Assembly (NCBI RefSeq): GCF_003602275.1
Contig: NZ_QZVT01000008.1
Coordinates: 1 to 37,219 of the forward strand
Direction of reading: 5' to 3'
Origin: Arthrobacter cheniae
Lineage (GTDB): Bacteria; Actinomycetota; Actinomycetes; Actinomycetales; Micrococcaceae
DNA: 37,219 nt
Shown: in pieces, positions 7,213 through 14,052 of the stretch
How the letters are laid out: every line of letters begins with the position of its first letter
Position numbering within the stretch: position 1 is the stretch's first letter
Translations under genes and position numbers: made by a program
Notes under the pieces: generated by a model
What the model saw: the letters and a program-made list of their open reading frames with translations, nothing else
What the model was told of the DNA's origin: nothing
The model's database searches: none

Positions 7213-8024
7213 GGGTGGATCTCCTTGACTGCTACTGGGAGCAGGGTGTGGTGACTGGTGGGTTCGGCGCCTTCGGGGCGAACGCTCTGGTCCGCCTCGG
7301 ATCCTGCATAGCGGGTGCGCAACAGTCCCCGGCAGAAGTGGGCGTTGCCGTCGATGGAAATCCGGGTCGACCGGGCCCTACGCAATGCCATGGACACGGC
7401 CTCCGGCGCGTAGGTGTGCCCTTCATGGTCGACCAGGACGACGGCATTCGGATGCGTGGGCAGTCCGAGCGTTTCCCGTCGGCGCAGGAGAGCCGTCTTG
7501 CTGCGCCCAGCCGAAAGGTCCGCCAATCGGATGCCACCGACATCGGTTTCTGCGAGGTCCCGGTCGGCGCGGAGAAGTTCCGTCAGGCAGCGTTCCATCG
7601 CTGCGGTGTGTGCTTTCTTCCGGAAGGTCCACCGCAACTCGTCGAGGCTGTCTTCGGCTTCGTGGCGGAACGTTCCCCGGTAGCCGGCGTCGGCCGCGAG
7701 TCCGGCATTGATCAGGTCCGAGTCGTGGTGGTCGTCCAACTCCACGACGACTTTCTCGACCCCTTCCATGGCCGCGATGGCGTCCTTGCTGTCGGATGCC
7801 ATCAGATAAGCGAAGTTGGGTGAACAGAACGACGTCGGGAGACGTAGGTGCACGCTGACGACCAGGCCTCCGACACCCCGGGTAACGTCGATGGACCGCA
7901 CGAATCCCAGATCGGTGATCGGTTCATCGAGTTCGGGATCCTGGACGGCGTGCAGGGCGTGCCGGACGTCCTCACACTCGAGGAGGACAGCGCGAGGTGC
8001 CGGCAGGGTCTGGACATCAGTCAT
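7209..8024 (-). CDS. DUF59/MIP18-type iron-sulfur assembly protein with C-terminal extension
   Basis: A 271-residue protein. Residues about 15-110 match the MIP18/DUF59 fold, including the hallmark QDPELDEPITDLGFVRSI and the conserved cysteine in TSFCSPNFAYLMASD. DUF59 proteins help assemble metal or iron-sulfur centres, and the longer version with this C-terminal region is the type found beside binuclear-iron monooxygenases. The remaining about 160 residues (from KKAHTAAMERCLTELL onward) are unassigned. The ATG at 8024 overlaps the amidohydrolase stop (TGATG), and the gene ends in a GTGA overlap with the dehydrogenase, indicating tight translational coupling. The true start is at 8024; the frame stays open further upstream inside the amidohydrolase gene but is not used. 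Confidence 0.85.
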   Translation of the reverse strand: MTDVQTLPAPRAVLLECEDVRHALHAVQDPELDEPITDLGFVRSIDVTRGVGGLVVSVHLRLPTSFCSPNFAYLMASDSKDAIAAMEGVEKVVVELDDHHDSDLINAGLAADAGYRGTFRHEAEDSLDELRWTFRKKAHTAAMERCLTELLRADRDLAETDVGGIRLADLSAGRSKTALLRRRETLGLPTHPNAVVLVDHEGHTYAPEAVSMALRRARSTRISIDGNAHFCRGLLRTRYAGSEADQSVRPEGAEPTSHHTLLPVAVKEIHP

Positions 8025-9067
8025 CAGACGCCCGCCAGGTCCGCACGGTCGGGCTGGCGCGGGCCCGTCGCGGTCTCTTCGGCGTCGGGCAGCCGTAAGG
8101 CTTCGGGTACCGGGATGTCGTACATCTTGGCGGCGTTGAGGCCGAGAATCTTCTTCTTCTGGTCGATGGTGAGCGGGGCGTACTCGGTCATGTCCTCGGG
8201 GATCTGGAAGTCGACGAACGCTTCGATCAGCCATCTCGGCGTCCACAGGGCGTAGTCACTGGAGAACTGGATGCGGTCCTCGCCGATCCAGTAGATGAGT
8301 TCACCGATGATCTGCGCGAAGTAACGGGGCCGGGTGTGCATGAAGGGCATGGCGACGGCGAGACCGCCGTGCACATTCGGCTCCTGCGTGGCGATCCAGC
8401 AGAAATCCTCCAGGCGAGGCAGCCCGACGTGCTCGACCACGAAGTTCAGGTCGGTGAAATCGGTGGCCGCGTGGTCCACGTCGGAGACATCGAAGGCATC
8501 CCGGTCCAGGGGGCGGATCGTAGGACCCTTGTGGACGTGGATGTTCTTCACGCCGAGCTTCCGGCATTCCTCGAAGTAGCGGTAGGTCCAGGGGTCGGAG
8601 AGCTTGTAGCCGCGCGAGTCGCCGTTCCATTCGGCGGTGTAGAGCTTGACGCCCTTGAAGTTCATGCGCTCGTGATCCGCGCGCAACTGGTCCAGGCCGG
8701 CCTCGCCATTGCGCGGGTCGAAGCAGTGGTTGTAGGTGAGCTGGGTCGGATGGGCCGCGGCCAGGGCGTAGGACTCCTCGATCTGTCCGAACCCGTTCTT
8801 GTAGAACTCCCCGAGATACGCGGGCTGGAAGATCGCGTGATCGACGTAGCCGTCCTCGAAGATGTCCTTCATCAGGCGCTGCCCGCCCTGATACAGGTAT
8901 TCCTCGTAGGTCCACAGCTGTTCGGCGGGTGAGAGGTTGCGGTGATAGTCGTAGAAGCAGTCGATGAACTGCTTGCCATGGATGTTGCGTTGGTTTTCAG
9001 GGCGGGCGTCCCACAGGGCAATGTGAGCGTCAACGATGAAATAATTCTCTCCGTCTTTGGTGTACAT
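8024..9067 (-). CDS. Amidohydrolase-family metal-dependent hydrolase (monooxygenase-cluster type)
   Basis: A 347-residue Amidohydro_2 TIM-barrel protein. The start is ATG 9067, with GGAG motifs just upstream. Expected landmarks are DAHIALWDARPENQRN at the N-terminus, FDPRNGEAGL, GVKLYTAEWNGDSRGYKL, NIHVHKGPTIRPLD, NFVVEHVGLPRLEDFCWI, FSSDYALWTP and ILGLNAAKMYDI. This set is characteristic of the amidohydrolase encoded beside propane/acetone/phenol-type diiron monooxygenases, whose role is uncertain (proposed accessory factor). One residue is odd: the N-terminal metal motif is H15-I-A17 instead of HxH, the codon being GCC. Other candidate ligands (H in HVHKGP, H in VEHVGLP, D in SSDYALW) remain. 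It heads a three-gene coupled operon. Confidence 0.88.
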   Translation of the reverse strand: MYTKDGENYFIVDAHIALWDARPENQRNIHGKQFIDCFYDYHRNLSPAEQLWTYEEYLYQGGQRLMKDIFEDGYVDHAIFQPAYLGEFYKNGFGQIEESYALAAAHPTQLTYNHCFDPRNGEAGLDQLRADHERMNFKGVKLYTAEWNGDSRGYKLSDPWTYRYFEECRKLGVKNIHVHKGPTIRPLDRDAFDVSDVDHAATDFTDLNFVVEHVGLPRLEDFCWIATQEPNVHGGLAVAMPFMHTRPRYFAQIIGELIYWIGEDRIQFSSDYALWTPRWLIEAFVDFQIPEDMTEYAPLTIDQKKKILGLNAAKMYDIPVPEALRLPDAEETATGPRQPDRADLAGV

Positions 9068-9084
9068 GCCTGATCTCCATCTCC

Positions 9085-9105
9085 TCACGACTGCCGTAGT
9101 CGTGA
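9085..9105. promoter_or_regulatory. 8-bp-arm palindrome upstream of amidohydrolase
   Basis: TCACGACT and AGTCGTGA are perfect complements around GCCGT. The element sits 18 bases upstream of the amidohydrolase ATG, so it is either an operator close to the transcription start or a hairpin in the leader. Confidence 0.5.
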
Positions 9106-9152
9106 TGGAGGACGACACTATGCGCCCTCTCAGCTCAGCAACCCTGATCGGC

Positions 9153-9167
9153 GTCTCAATGTGAGAC
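9153..9167. promoter_or_regulatory. GTCTCA-N3-TGAGAC palindrome, candidate activator site
   Basis: GTCTCA (9153-9158) and TGAGAC (9162-9167) are perfect complements with a 3-base spacer, midway between the divergent amidohydrolase and regulator genes. A 15-base site of this kind suits the Fis-type helix-turn-helix of the activator encoded at 9233. The assignment is inferred from position only. Confidence 0.5.
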
Positions 9168-9232
9168 ACGGGGTCGGCCAAAGAAGCAACGCACAAGCTA
9201 TCGTCGGATGATCACCTTCAAGGAGGTCGGCA

Positions 9233-10738
9233 ATGAAGCCGAACCACGAAAAGTCACTCACTGCCACGACGGAGGAATCCAGCGGGGGCGGAGTCTCCTC
9301 CAGTACTCGTCGCCTTCTGGCGTCCTGGCAGAGAAGCCAGGAGTACGGGGTATCGCCAGAGATCGTCGAACCTGCCTGGGCCGGCGAGGTGCCCGATGAT
9401 TCATTGTTCTACCAGTGTGGACAGGAAGTGTTGGCAGGCCTTCACCAGACCTTGTCGAACGAACCACTCAGCCTCATGCTGACCGACGCCGAAGGACTTG
9501 TCCTCAACCGCTTCAGCGGGGACTCCTCCCTCTTGCGGGCACTGGATCGCGTTCACCTAGCCCCCGGCTTCGCCTTCTCTGAGCGGGAAGCCGGAACAAA
9601 CGGTCTCGGTCTTGCCCTGGCGGACCGGGTTCCTACCTTGGTCCGCGCCGAAGAGCACTACAGCGCCAGCCTCCGAACCTACACCTGCGCGGCGGTGCCG
9701 GTGATGGACCCTGTCACCGGTCACCTGGAGGGAAGCATCAACATCACCACCTGGTCCAAGACCTCCCCCGGACTCCTTCTGGCCCTTGCCCAGTCCGCGG
9801 CCACCAATACCTCGACCCTCATGTTCAGCCGATCACAGGGGCGCGCTGCACCCGCCAGGCCACAAGGAGGAGTATTCCGCGTGCGAAGGCCACGCCTCGA
9901 GCCCGCAGCAGGCACGATGCGCGCCATGTCTGCACCCTGGACCGCAGCCCTCGAACAAGCAACGGCGACGCTGGCCCGAGGGAACGCGGTTGCAGCCATC
10001 GGGGAACATGGAAGTGGACGAGCAACGCTGCTCGGGCAGGCCCTTCGGCAGGCGCATCCGGCCAGCCGAATCCTGTGCGCGACCGTCCCGTCCCCGGAGA
10101 TGGTCGACGCATGGCTCGCCCTGTGGACGCCCGAACTGTCGAAGTCGGACACTGCCATCATCATCGAGAACGCTGACTTCCTTCCCGCGTGGGCTGCCCA
10201 CGAACTCGCTGCCCACGCGAGGAACATCCTCAGTTCCTCTCCGCGAGCCCCCGGAGCAGCTCCGTCCCTCCTTTGGGCCTTCTCCGCTGAACAGCTCGAT
10301 CACGTGCCGCAACCCCTGCGGGAGTCCGTGGAAACCGTCGTACCCGTACCTTCGCTTCGCGAAAGACCGAGTGATGTGATGCCTCTCGCGAGATACGCTG
10401 CACGACAGACCAGACTGCGCGATCTCGACTTCACCCCGGCAGCCGAACGGGCCCTAACTAACCATGATTGGCCCGGGAACGTCGATGAACTGGTCGAGGT
10501 GGTGCATGCCGCCGCGCTCGTCACGGAGACGATCGACGTTCGGCATCTTCCCCCCGGGCTGCTGAGTCGCTGCACACAGAAGCTGACCCGGATCGAGAAG
10601 TTCGAACGCGACGAAATAGTGAGGACCCTGGCTCAGCCCGGGATGTCTGTCGCGGCTGCCGCTGTGGAACTGGGTATCAGCCGGGCCACGATCTATCGAC
10701 GGCTTGCCAAGCTGGGACTTGCTCCGCGCCGCTCCTGA
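9233..10738 (+). CDS. AcoR/MimR-like activator (GAF - degenerate AAA - Fis HTH)
   Basis: A 501-residue regulator starting at ATG 9233, six bases after AAGGAGG. Residues about 60-200 form a GAF-type sensor (LSLMLTDAEGLVLNRFSGD ... EREAGTNGLGLALADRVPTLVRAEEHY). Residues about 235-440 resemble a sigma-54 activator ATPase with a Walker A-like GEHGSGRATL at 257, but the Walker B position reads AIIIENAD and no GAFTGA loop is present. The C-terminus is a Fis-type helix-turn-helix (VAAAAVELGISRATIYRRLAKLGL). Actinobacteria lack sigma-54, and regulators of this build there act with other sigma factors; MimR of mycobacterial monooxygenase clusters is an example. It is divergent from the amidohydrolase-DUF59-ADH operon and most likely activates it. 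Confidence 0.88.
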   Translation: MKPNHEKSLTATTEESSGGGVSSSTRRLLASWQRSQEYGVSPEIVEPAWAGEVPDDSLFYQCGQEVLAGLHQTLSNEPLSLMLTDAEGLVLNRFSGDSSLLRALDRVHLAPGFAFSEREAGTNGLGLALADRVPTLVRAEEHYSASLRTYTCAAVPVMDPVTGHLEGSINITTWSKTSPGLLLALAQSAATNTSTLMFSRSQGRAAPARPQGGVFRVRRPRLEPAAGTMRAMSAPWTAALEQATATLARGNAVAAIGEHGSGRATLLGQALRQAHPASRILCATVPSPEMVDAWLALWTPELSKSDTAIIIENADFLPAWAAHELAAHARNILSSSPRAPGAAPSLLWAFSAEQLDHVPQPLRESVETVVPVPSLRERPSDVMPLARYAARQTRLRDLDFTPAAERALTNHDWPGNVDELVEVVHAAALVTETIDVRHLPPGLLSRCTQKLTRIEKFERDEIVRTLAQPGMSVAAAAVELGISRATIYRRLAKLGLAPRRS

Positions 10739-10810
10739 CCTGACGTGCAGCCCTCATGACCGGCCGAGTGCTGCGCCGGATCGCCGATGGGGGCCTGAGG
10801 CTGTCGCGAC

Positions 10811-11662
10811 TCAACGCACGACGAGGACGTTGCCCTGGGCGTGATGCAGCACCGCGTGCACCGTGGATCCGAGGCGGGCACCGAGTGTGTTGTTTCCCTT
10901 GGCGCCGAGCACCACACAGACAGCGCGACTTGCGTGATGCAGGATGACCCCGGCCACCGAGGGCTCCGCGAAGGAATCTTCGATGACGGTGAGGTCGGCG
11001 TCGGCCGGCAGGAGATTCAGCGCCTGCTGGATGACGGAATCGCGGTCCAGGTCCGGAAGCCGTGCGGCTGCGTGTCGGCTGTACGGGCGGACATGCAGAA
11101 TGTGCAGAGAAGCATCGAGGGTCTCTGCGAGATCAGCTGACGCCGTGACGGCCCGGTCACTTTCCGGCGAGCCATCGACGGCGACCAGGACTTCGCCGTC
11201 GTCGGGCTGGTCATTCCGGATCGCTGCGATGGGACAGGAAGCCGTGGCTGCGAGATGGAGGCTGACCGATCCGACGAGGAGGCCCCCGAAACCACCGAGC
11301 CCCCGTGTGCCGGTCACGAGCATGGCAGCTTCGACTGACAGTCTCGTGAGTACTTCCGTGGGGAATCCGACGAGTAGCCGATTGCTGACGTCGACTTCCG
11401 GTTCGGCCTGCTGCGCGAGGGCCAGGCCCTCGGCTGCGATCTTCTCCGCTGCGCGCTGCAGACCGCTGTCCCTCACGTCGGGCACAGGGCCGAGGTCGTG
11501 GGTGAAGAACGGCCAGGACCAGCAGTGCACGACGACGAGCGGAAGCCCTGCCGCCGCCGCATGATGGGCTGCCCACAGGACCGCGCGTCGTGAGCCGTCG
11601 GAGCCGTCATAGCCGGCGACGACCGGTTTGGCCACGGCTGGGGAGACGCTGGATGCGGTCAC
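10811..11662 (-). CDS. Universal stress protein, two tandem USP domains
   Basis: A 283-residue cytoplasmic protein with two Usp domains in series. Domain 1 runs from KPVVAGYDGSDGSRRAVLWAAHHA to the ATP-binding loop VTGTRGLGGFGGLLVGSVS (G-x2-G-x9-G-S). Domain 2 starts at VLVAVDGSPESDRAV and ends in VVLGAKGNNTLGARLGSTVHAVLHHAQGNVLVV, where the nucleotide loop deviates from the consensus. The GTG start at 11662 overlaps the stop of the preceding USP gene (GTGA). A longer open frame exists upstream but has no protein-like sequence. It is convergent with the activator gene. A stress or dormancy role is typical of the family. Confidence 0.9.
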   Translation of the reverse strand: MTASSVSPAVAKPVVAGYDGSDGSRRAVLWAAHHAAAAGLPLVVVHCWSWPFFTHDLGPVPDVRDSGLQRAAEKIAAEGLALAQQAEPEVDVSNRLLVGFPTEVLTRLSVEAAMLVTGTRGLGGFGGLLVGSVSLHLAATASCPIAAIRNDQPDDGEVLVAVDGSPESDRAVTASADLAETLDASLHILHVRPYSRHAAARLPDLDRDSVIQQALNLLPADADLTVIEDSFAEPSVAGVILHHASRAVCVVLGAKGNNTLGARLGSTVHAVLHHAQGNVLVVR

Positions 11663-12150
11663 ATCGAGGCTCCGACCGTCGGCACAGCGATTGCCGCACC
11701 TCCCGCCAGTTGCGCGGCTCCATGAGAGACGAGAACCGGGCATTCGGCTCTCTCAACGACAGCGGAGCTCACCGATCCGAGGAGCAACCCGTTGAATCCC
11801 CCGCGACCGCGCGAGCCGAGGACGACCATCGATGCATGCCTGCTTTCCTCGATGAGGATCTCGGTTGCGAGTCCATGACGCACCCGTCGCGTGACGACAC
11901 AGGGAGCCCCAGTAGGAAAAGCATCGGTGACTGCCCGATCCAGGGCCCGGCCTGCGAGTTCCTCGTAGTCATCTTCCAACGGCGTGTAGGGGCCGGATAC
12001 GAGCGGGTGCTGCCAGGCAGCGAGGGCGTCGATCCTGTCTCCGGCGAGGGGCATCAGGCTGGCTGCGAGTCGCAGCGCTGCAACAGAGGAGCAGGAACCG
12101 TCGACACCTACGATGATGACTCGTTGTCCCGGTGTAGGAGTGGTTTCCAT
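11659..12150 (-). CDS. Universal stress protein, single domain
   Basis: A 163-residue Usp protein with the expected VIIVGVDGSCSSVAALRLAASL start and a complete ATP-binding motif, VVLGSRGRGGFNGLLLGSVSSAVVERAECPVLV (G-x2-G-x9-G-S). It has a short C-terminal tail after the canonical last strand. ATG 12150 is preceded by GAAGGA, within the 12-base palindrome GAAGGATCCTTC. Its stop overlaps the GTG of the tandem-domain USP, so both are made from one message. It lies 102 bases after the unknown 63-residue gene and may belong to the same transcript. Confidence 0.92.
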   Translation of the reverse strand: METTPTPGQRVIIVGVDGSCSSVAALRLAASLMPLAGDRIDALAAWQHPLVSGPYTPLEDDYEELAGRALDRAVTDAFPTGAPCVVTRRVRHGLATEILIEESRHASMVVLGSRGRGGFNGLLLGSVSSAVVERAECPVLVSHGAAQLAGGAAIAVPTVGASM

Positions 12151-12252
12151 GAAGGATCCTTCGCTGGCAGGAGATGCTGCTCCTTCGATGTTTGCGTGGG
12201 TAACGCTGTACGGCTAGGGCACTACGTCCCGCCTGCGGCCCGCATGTTCTGC

Positions 12253-12444
12253 TCAGTGCCAGTGGTGGTCCGCCCACGCGGCGTCGCGCAGGTAGTCCCG
12301 CGCCGGTCCGATCTCCCACAACTGACCCTGCGACTCGAGCACACCGTTGTCCTGCATGGACTCGACCACCTCCGAAGTACAGCCCAACGCCTCCGTGAGG
12401 TCACTCTGGTCCACGGCTAGCACGATGGTATTCCTGGCGTTCAT
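12253..12444 (-). CDS. Small protein of unknown function (63 residues)
   Basis: Not recognised. The protein begins MNARNTIVLAVDQSDLTEAL and continues with TSEVVESMQDNGVLESQGQLWEIG, which could be a short winged-helix-like domain, then an acidic/Trp/His-rich end (DYLRDAAWADHHWH). The ATG at 12444 has a GAAGGA ribosome site seven bases upstream. It lies 43 bases after the SpaB_C-like gene and 102 bases before the first USP, all in the same direction, so it may be a third member of the peptide operon. It has no signal peptide or membrane segment. Confidence 0.7.
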   Translation of the reverse strand: MNARNTIVLAVDQSDLTEALGCTSEVVESMQDNGVLESQGQLWEIGPARDYLRDAAWADHHWH

Positions 12445-12487
12445 GGTGCAGTCCTTCGCTCGATGGGTCCTGTCCGGCCGTAGCCGA

Positions 12488-13459
12488 TCAGGCACTTCGC
12501 GTTGCGGTGATGAGGCCTGCCTGTGGTTTCCACGACCGCGCGTAGAGCCCGAGGGCGGCCTCTTCCCGCGCCACGAAACCGAGGCGGTTGAGCGTCATGT
12601 GCGCCTGGTAGACGGTCAGGTGCTGGGCGCTGCGACTGACCCGGACCTTGTCAGCGCGGTAGAGGTACGTATCGAGCGCGCGGAACCAGCGCCGTCGCCA
12701 GTTGTGCACGGCCGATTCGGACGCCGTCGCTGCCATGAGGGCATGAAAGCCCATGGCCTTCGAAGCGACCTGGGCGGTCATGGCCTCGCGGACTCCGGCA
12801 GCACGCGGCCCGACGTCGGCGGTGCAGGTCCGGAGGTGGCTGTCCCAGTAGAAGTCCCAGGTGAGGCGGCGGCGATCCTGCCAGCCGGCGGAACGGGGCC
12901 CGCGCATCATGCTGTGGGCGGCATCGAAGAGGATCAGGGCACCGAGTGCCGAGCGGCTCTGCATGCGGGGGAAGCGCTGGTTGGCCCAGACCGCGAGTTC
13001 CGAGCTGAGCTCGAAGACTTCTTCTGCGAGATGGAGGCCTTCGACTCCGCCGTACTTCACGAGGTTCGCTTCGAGGTGGGGATCCGCCATCTCCTGGCCA
13101 CCGGAGTAATACGTGTTGCTCGCCGGGGCCGTGTAGTGCTGCCGGACCACGAGCAACGGCAGGTTCCGAGCGCTGCGCACCTGAAGTGCCCGCTGGAATG
13201 CCCGGAGCCGCTCGAGGACCCGGGGATGTGCATGGATGCTGAGCCTGATCTGGCTCACGACCCCCGTGGATGCGTCCTCACAGCGGCTGAAGTACCAGCG
13301 CTTGGCGCCGAGCGCCTGTGCCTGCGCCACCAGCGGGGTAACCAGCTCTTCAATGATGCCGTCCGCTACATCGAAGCCACCCGTCGAGAGGGAAAGATGC
13401 CACCACTGAGTGCTGACGACCGTCCGTGAGGCGGTTCGGGCGACTGTCAGCTGACTCAT
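12488..13459 (-). CDS. Stand-alone SpaB_C / thiopeptide-type bacteriocin biosynthesis domain protein
   Basis: A 323-residue protein that resembles the C-terminal domain of lanthipeptide dehydratases (SpaB_C). The opening WWHLSLSTGG ... AKRWYFSRCEDASTGVVSQIRLSI corresponds to the W(F/Y)(F/I)R(Y)..GG.HLRLR region. KYGGVEGLHLAEEVFELSSELAVW corresponds to the conserved YGGPEG..LAE..F..SS block. In class I LanB enzymes this domain carries out glutamate elimination; stand-alone relatives include thiopeptide pyridine synthases such as TclM. No glutamylation domain, cyclase or YcaO gene is present here. ATG 13459 follows GAAGGGAAGAG. It lies 88 bases downstream of a secreted repeat-peptide gene, a strong hint that the peptide is its substrate. 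The precise reaction is unknown. Confidence 0.78.
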   Translation of the reverse strand: MSQLTVARTASRTVVSTQWWHLSLSTGGFDVADGIIEELVTPLVAQAQALGAKRWYFSRCEDASTGVVSQIRLSIHAHPRVLERLRAFQRALQVRSARNLPLLVVRQHYTAPASNTYYSGGQEMADPHLEANLVKYGGVEGLHLAEEVFELSSELAVWANQRFPRMQSRSALGALILFDAAHSMMRGPRSAGWQDRRRLTWDFYWDSHLRTCTADVGPRAAGVREAMTAQVASKAMGFHALMAATASESAVHNWRRRWFRALDTYLYRADKVRVSRSAQHLTVYQAHMTLNRLGFVAREEAALGLYARSWKPQAGLITATRSA

Positions 13460-13547
13460 GGCTCTTCCCTTCAGGGTCTGTGATCACCCCCGCTGGGGCG
13501 GGCTCTGGTTGCGGCGCCCGGGCTCTAGTCCGTCGCCGCAAGTTCTT

Positions 13548-13688
13548 CTACTTGGGCCAGTCCCAGCTGCTCGCCGTGACCGACGCCTTGGGCCAGTCCC
13601 AGCTTGCTGCGCTGGCGGACTGACCTGCCGGCACCACGGCTCCGATCAGGATCAACAGGCCTGCAGTCGCGCCGAGTACCTTCTTCAT
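13548..13688 (-). CDS. Secreted short peptide with two SWDWPK repeats; candidate RiPP-like precursor
   Basis: A 46-residue gene too short for routine calling. It starts at ATG 13688, five bases after GGAAGGA, and ends at TAG 13548. MKK is followed by an uninterrupted hydrophobic stretch (VLGATAGLLILIGAVV) and an A-S-A site at residues 25-27, a textbook Sec signal peptide. Cleavage there would release ASWDWPKASVTASSWDWPK, 19 residues, in which SWDWPK occurs twice with a 12-residue period, the second copy being the exact C-terminus. The mature region is rich in Ser and Trp. The gene lies directly upstream of the SpaB_C-like protein and divergent from a LuxR/TrmB-type regulator. It could be a modified peptide product or a secreted signal. 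No family is recognised. Confidence 0.8.
   Translation of the reverse strand: MKKVLGATAGLLILIGAVVPAGQSASAASWDWPKASVTASSWDWPK
13551..13604. repeat. 18-base identical direct repeat inside the peptide gene
   Basis: CTTGGGCCAGTCCCAGCT occurs at 13551-13568 and again at 13587-13604, exactly 36 bases (12 codons) apart, with no mismatches. On the minus strand it encodes the SWDWPK cores. Identity even at third codon positions suggests either a recent duplication or strong constraint. Confidence 0.9.
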
Positions 13689-14052
13689 GACGATCCTTCC
13701 TTGCCCGTCTCCGGGAGGTCCCGCTGTTCCGCACGGCTGTCCGCAGTGCCCGTTTCCTACGGAGCTCCTCGCGGGACTCCTGTGAACCGGCTCCCTCAGA
13801 CTCGCGGTGACCAGAGGGTAATGTCCAGCAGTACGGGTGACCGTTTACGGACATGACGCGAAACGGACGCCGGCCTGTGGCCCGAGCGGACGATAGTCTG
13901 CTCGGGGTACCCCTGATCGCCGGAACGGCGGGGATTCCGCGACGTTGCAGCACCTAGGAGTTGCTAGTCGGGGTGGTGTGTCATTAACTGGACATGTCAT
14001 GTTTTTCATACGTGATCGGTGCCCACGCCATGGGACGGGACAGGGAGAGCTC
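13689..14052. promoter_or_regulatory. Divergent control region between peptide gene and LuxR/TrmB regulator
   Basis: No gene is seen in this 364-base region. It contains several symmetric elements. GGTGACC occurs at 13806-13812 and again at 13836-13842, 30 bases apart. CCGTTT (13841-13846) faces AAACGG (13861-13866). GGGGTACCCC (13904-13913) is a perfect palindrome. TATCGT on the minus strand near 13892-13897 could be a -10 element for the peptide gene, implying a leader of about 200 bases. Which of these bind the neighbouring regulator is not known. Confidence 0.5.

Noticed and set aside
12347..13429. 360-residue plus-strand open frame
   Set aside because: It mirrors the SpaB_C-like gene; composition is rich in Arg/Gly/Glu as expected from antisense reading, and no motif is seen.
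13486..13498. CCCC-GCT-GGGG hairpin between the peptide and SpaB_C-like genes as an attenuator
   Set aside because: The stem is only 4 bp and the loop 3 bases; too weak to support, although a processing or attenuation role would make sense.
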